Assembly (NCBI RefSeq): GCF_029168945.1
Contig: NC_083604.1
Coordinates: 42,217,686-42,281,685, forward strand
Origin: Cannabis sativa
Lineage: Eukaryota; Streptophyta; Magnoliopsida; Rosales; Cannabaceae
Direction: 5' to 3'
Length of the DNA stretch: 64,000 bases
Each line of letters opens with the position of its first letter. Position 1 is the stretch's first letter. This document shows positions 63,834 to 64,000 of this stretch, one piece after another. A model generated the notes under the pieces. That model was given only the letters and a program-made list of their open reading frames with translations, was not told the DNA's origin and ran no database searches. The translations under genes and the position numbers were made by a program.

Positions 63834-64000
63834 ATGTCGAATCCCATGTTATCACTGTTGACTGAAAATAAGCTAAATGGAGCTAACTTCCCAAAATGGA
63901 GAGAGAACATTAATATTGCTCTCATAGGTGAAAGTGCCCTGTTTGTGTTGACTCAGCCGTCCCCTGAGCAGCCAGGTGACAATGCAACCAAAGCTGTTAA
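63834..64000 (+). CDS. Copia Gag of element D, N-terminal 55 residues (runs off window)
   Basis: The open frame begins MSNPMLSLLTENKLNG and continues with W..NINIALIGESALFVL, the UBN2-type Gag start also seen in C at 50970. It is in frame through the place where C has lost a base. The ATG follows the leader module and the 'GTAGTATCCTG' stretch shared with C. Whether the rest is intact cannot be seen. Confidence 0.85.
   Translation, partial: MSNPMLSLLTENKLNGANFPKWRENINIALIGESALFVLTQPSPEQPGDNATKAV

Larger units (their letters stand above)
28406..64000 (+). mobile_element. Copia element A, outermost of a nest (3' end beyond window)
   Basis: Parts of A: 5' LTR 28406-29965, leader and pol 29966-36179, end of pol 57811-57859, purine tract, and first part of the 3' LTR 57889-58384. 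Everything between 36180 and 57805, with the duplicated GTAAC, is inserted element B; everything from 58385 is inserted element D. The two LTR parts compared (28406-28901 against 57889-58384) differ at about nine places plus one 6-base indel by hand count, which shows they are a pair. Confidence 0.9.
58385..64000 (+). mobile_element. Copia-type element D, 5' part
   Basis: 5' LTR, primer site, leader and the start of gag are present; the rest is off the window. It is inserted in the A 3' LTR, and the left copy of its target duplication should be TTATT (58380-58384). It may be the best candidate here for a coding copy. Confidence 0.92.

Overview
This is repeat-dense, AT-rich plant DNA, almost wholly built from LTR retrotransposons nested in one another. 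I see no host gene, no tRNA or rRNA gene and nothing bacterial. The elements carry plant Ty1/copia and Ty3/gypsy signatures: initiator-Met-tRNA primer sites, a chromodomain integrase, a UBN2-type Gag with a CCHC knuckle, and TG...CA LTRs of about 1.4-2.1 kb. The host is probably a eudicot. A Cannabaceae-like genome is my guess from the look of the repeats and is not proven here.

Left part (1-28405). A plus-strand Ty3/gypsy chromovirus (Tekay-like, 1-6752) enters the window without its 5' LTR. It sits inside a minus-strand copia-type element F (6753-12950), which sits inside an older minus-strand relative E (12951-21411). E also carries a hAT-type non-autonomous transposon with an exact 8-bp target duplication (15053-15888), which itself holds a foldback MITE. 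The E LTR has a polypurine tract on one side and a primer site on the other, so it joins two internal regions, E and a remnant called G. From 21765 to 27400 lie a truncated gypsy LTR with a very long (TC)n run, an unclassified block, and a broken spliced coiled-coil gene of transposon type. A G leader fragment and an unclassified block follow.

Right part (28406-64000). Copia element A (5' LTR 28406-29965) has a pol gene but no gag. Element B (36180-57805) is inserted in the last codons of A pol, with target duplication GTAAC. B contains element C (45297-55569, duplication TGGTA) and, inside its 5' LTR, a reversed solo LTR S (37907-39801, duplication TCATA). The end of A pol resumes at 57811, then comes the A 3' LTR, interrupted at 58385 by element D, which runs off the window just after its gag starts. 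Hand-counted LTR divergence falls from A (about 1.8%) to B (about 1.2%) to C (about 0.6%), matching the nesting order.

How the parts work together. The copia elements form one superfamily with a leader of about 2.9-3.8 kb between primer site and coding region. A encodes protease, integrase and reverse transcriptase but lacks gag. C has a near-complete gag but a decayed pol, and B, E and F have neither. B and E share the same decayed pol, so a non-autonomous family appears to have spread after decay, presumably helped in trans. Their leaders share three blocks that look like RNA structure: a GC-rich hairpin near the primer site, a mid-leader nested stem, and, just before gag, a module of hairpins with a constant CTAAT loop and changing but still paired stems plus a repeated TGACTCTCGCCTAAACGGG motif. 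I consider this module the most interesting signal in the window.
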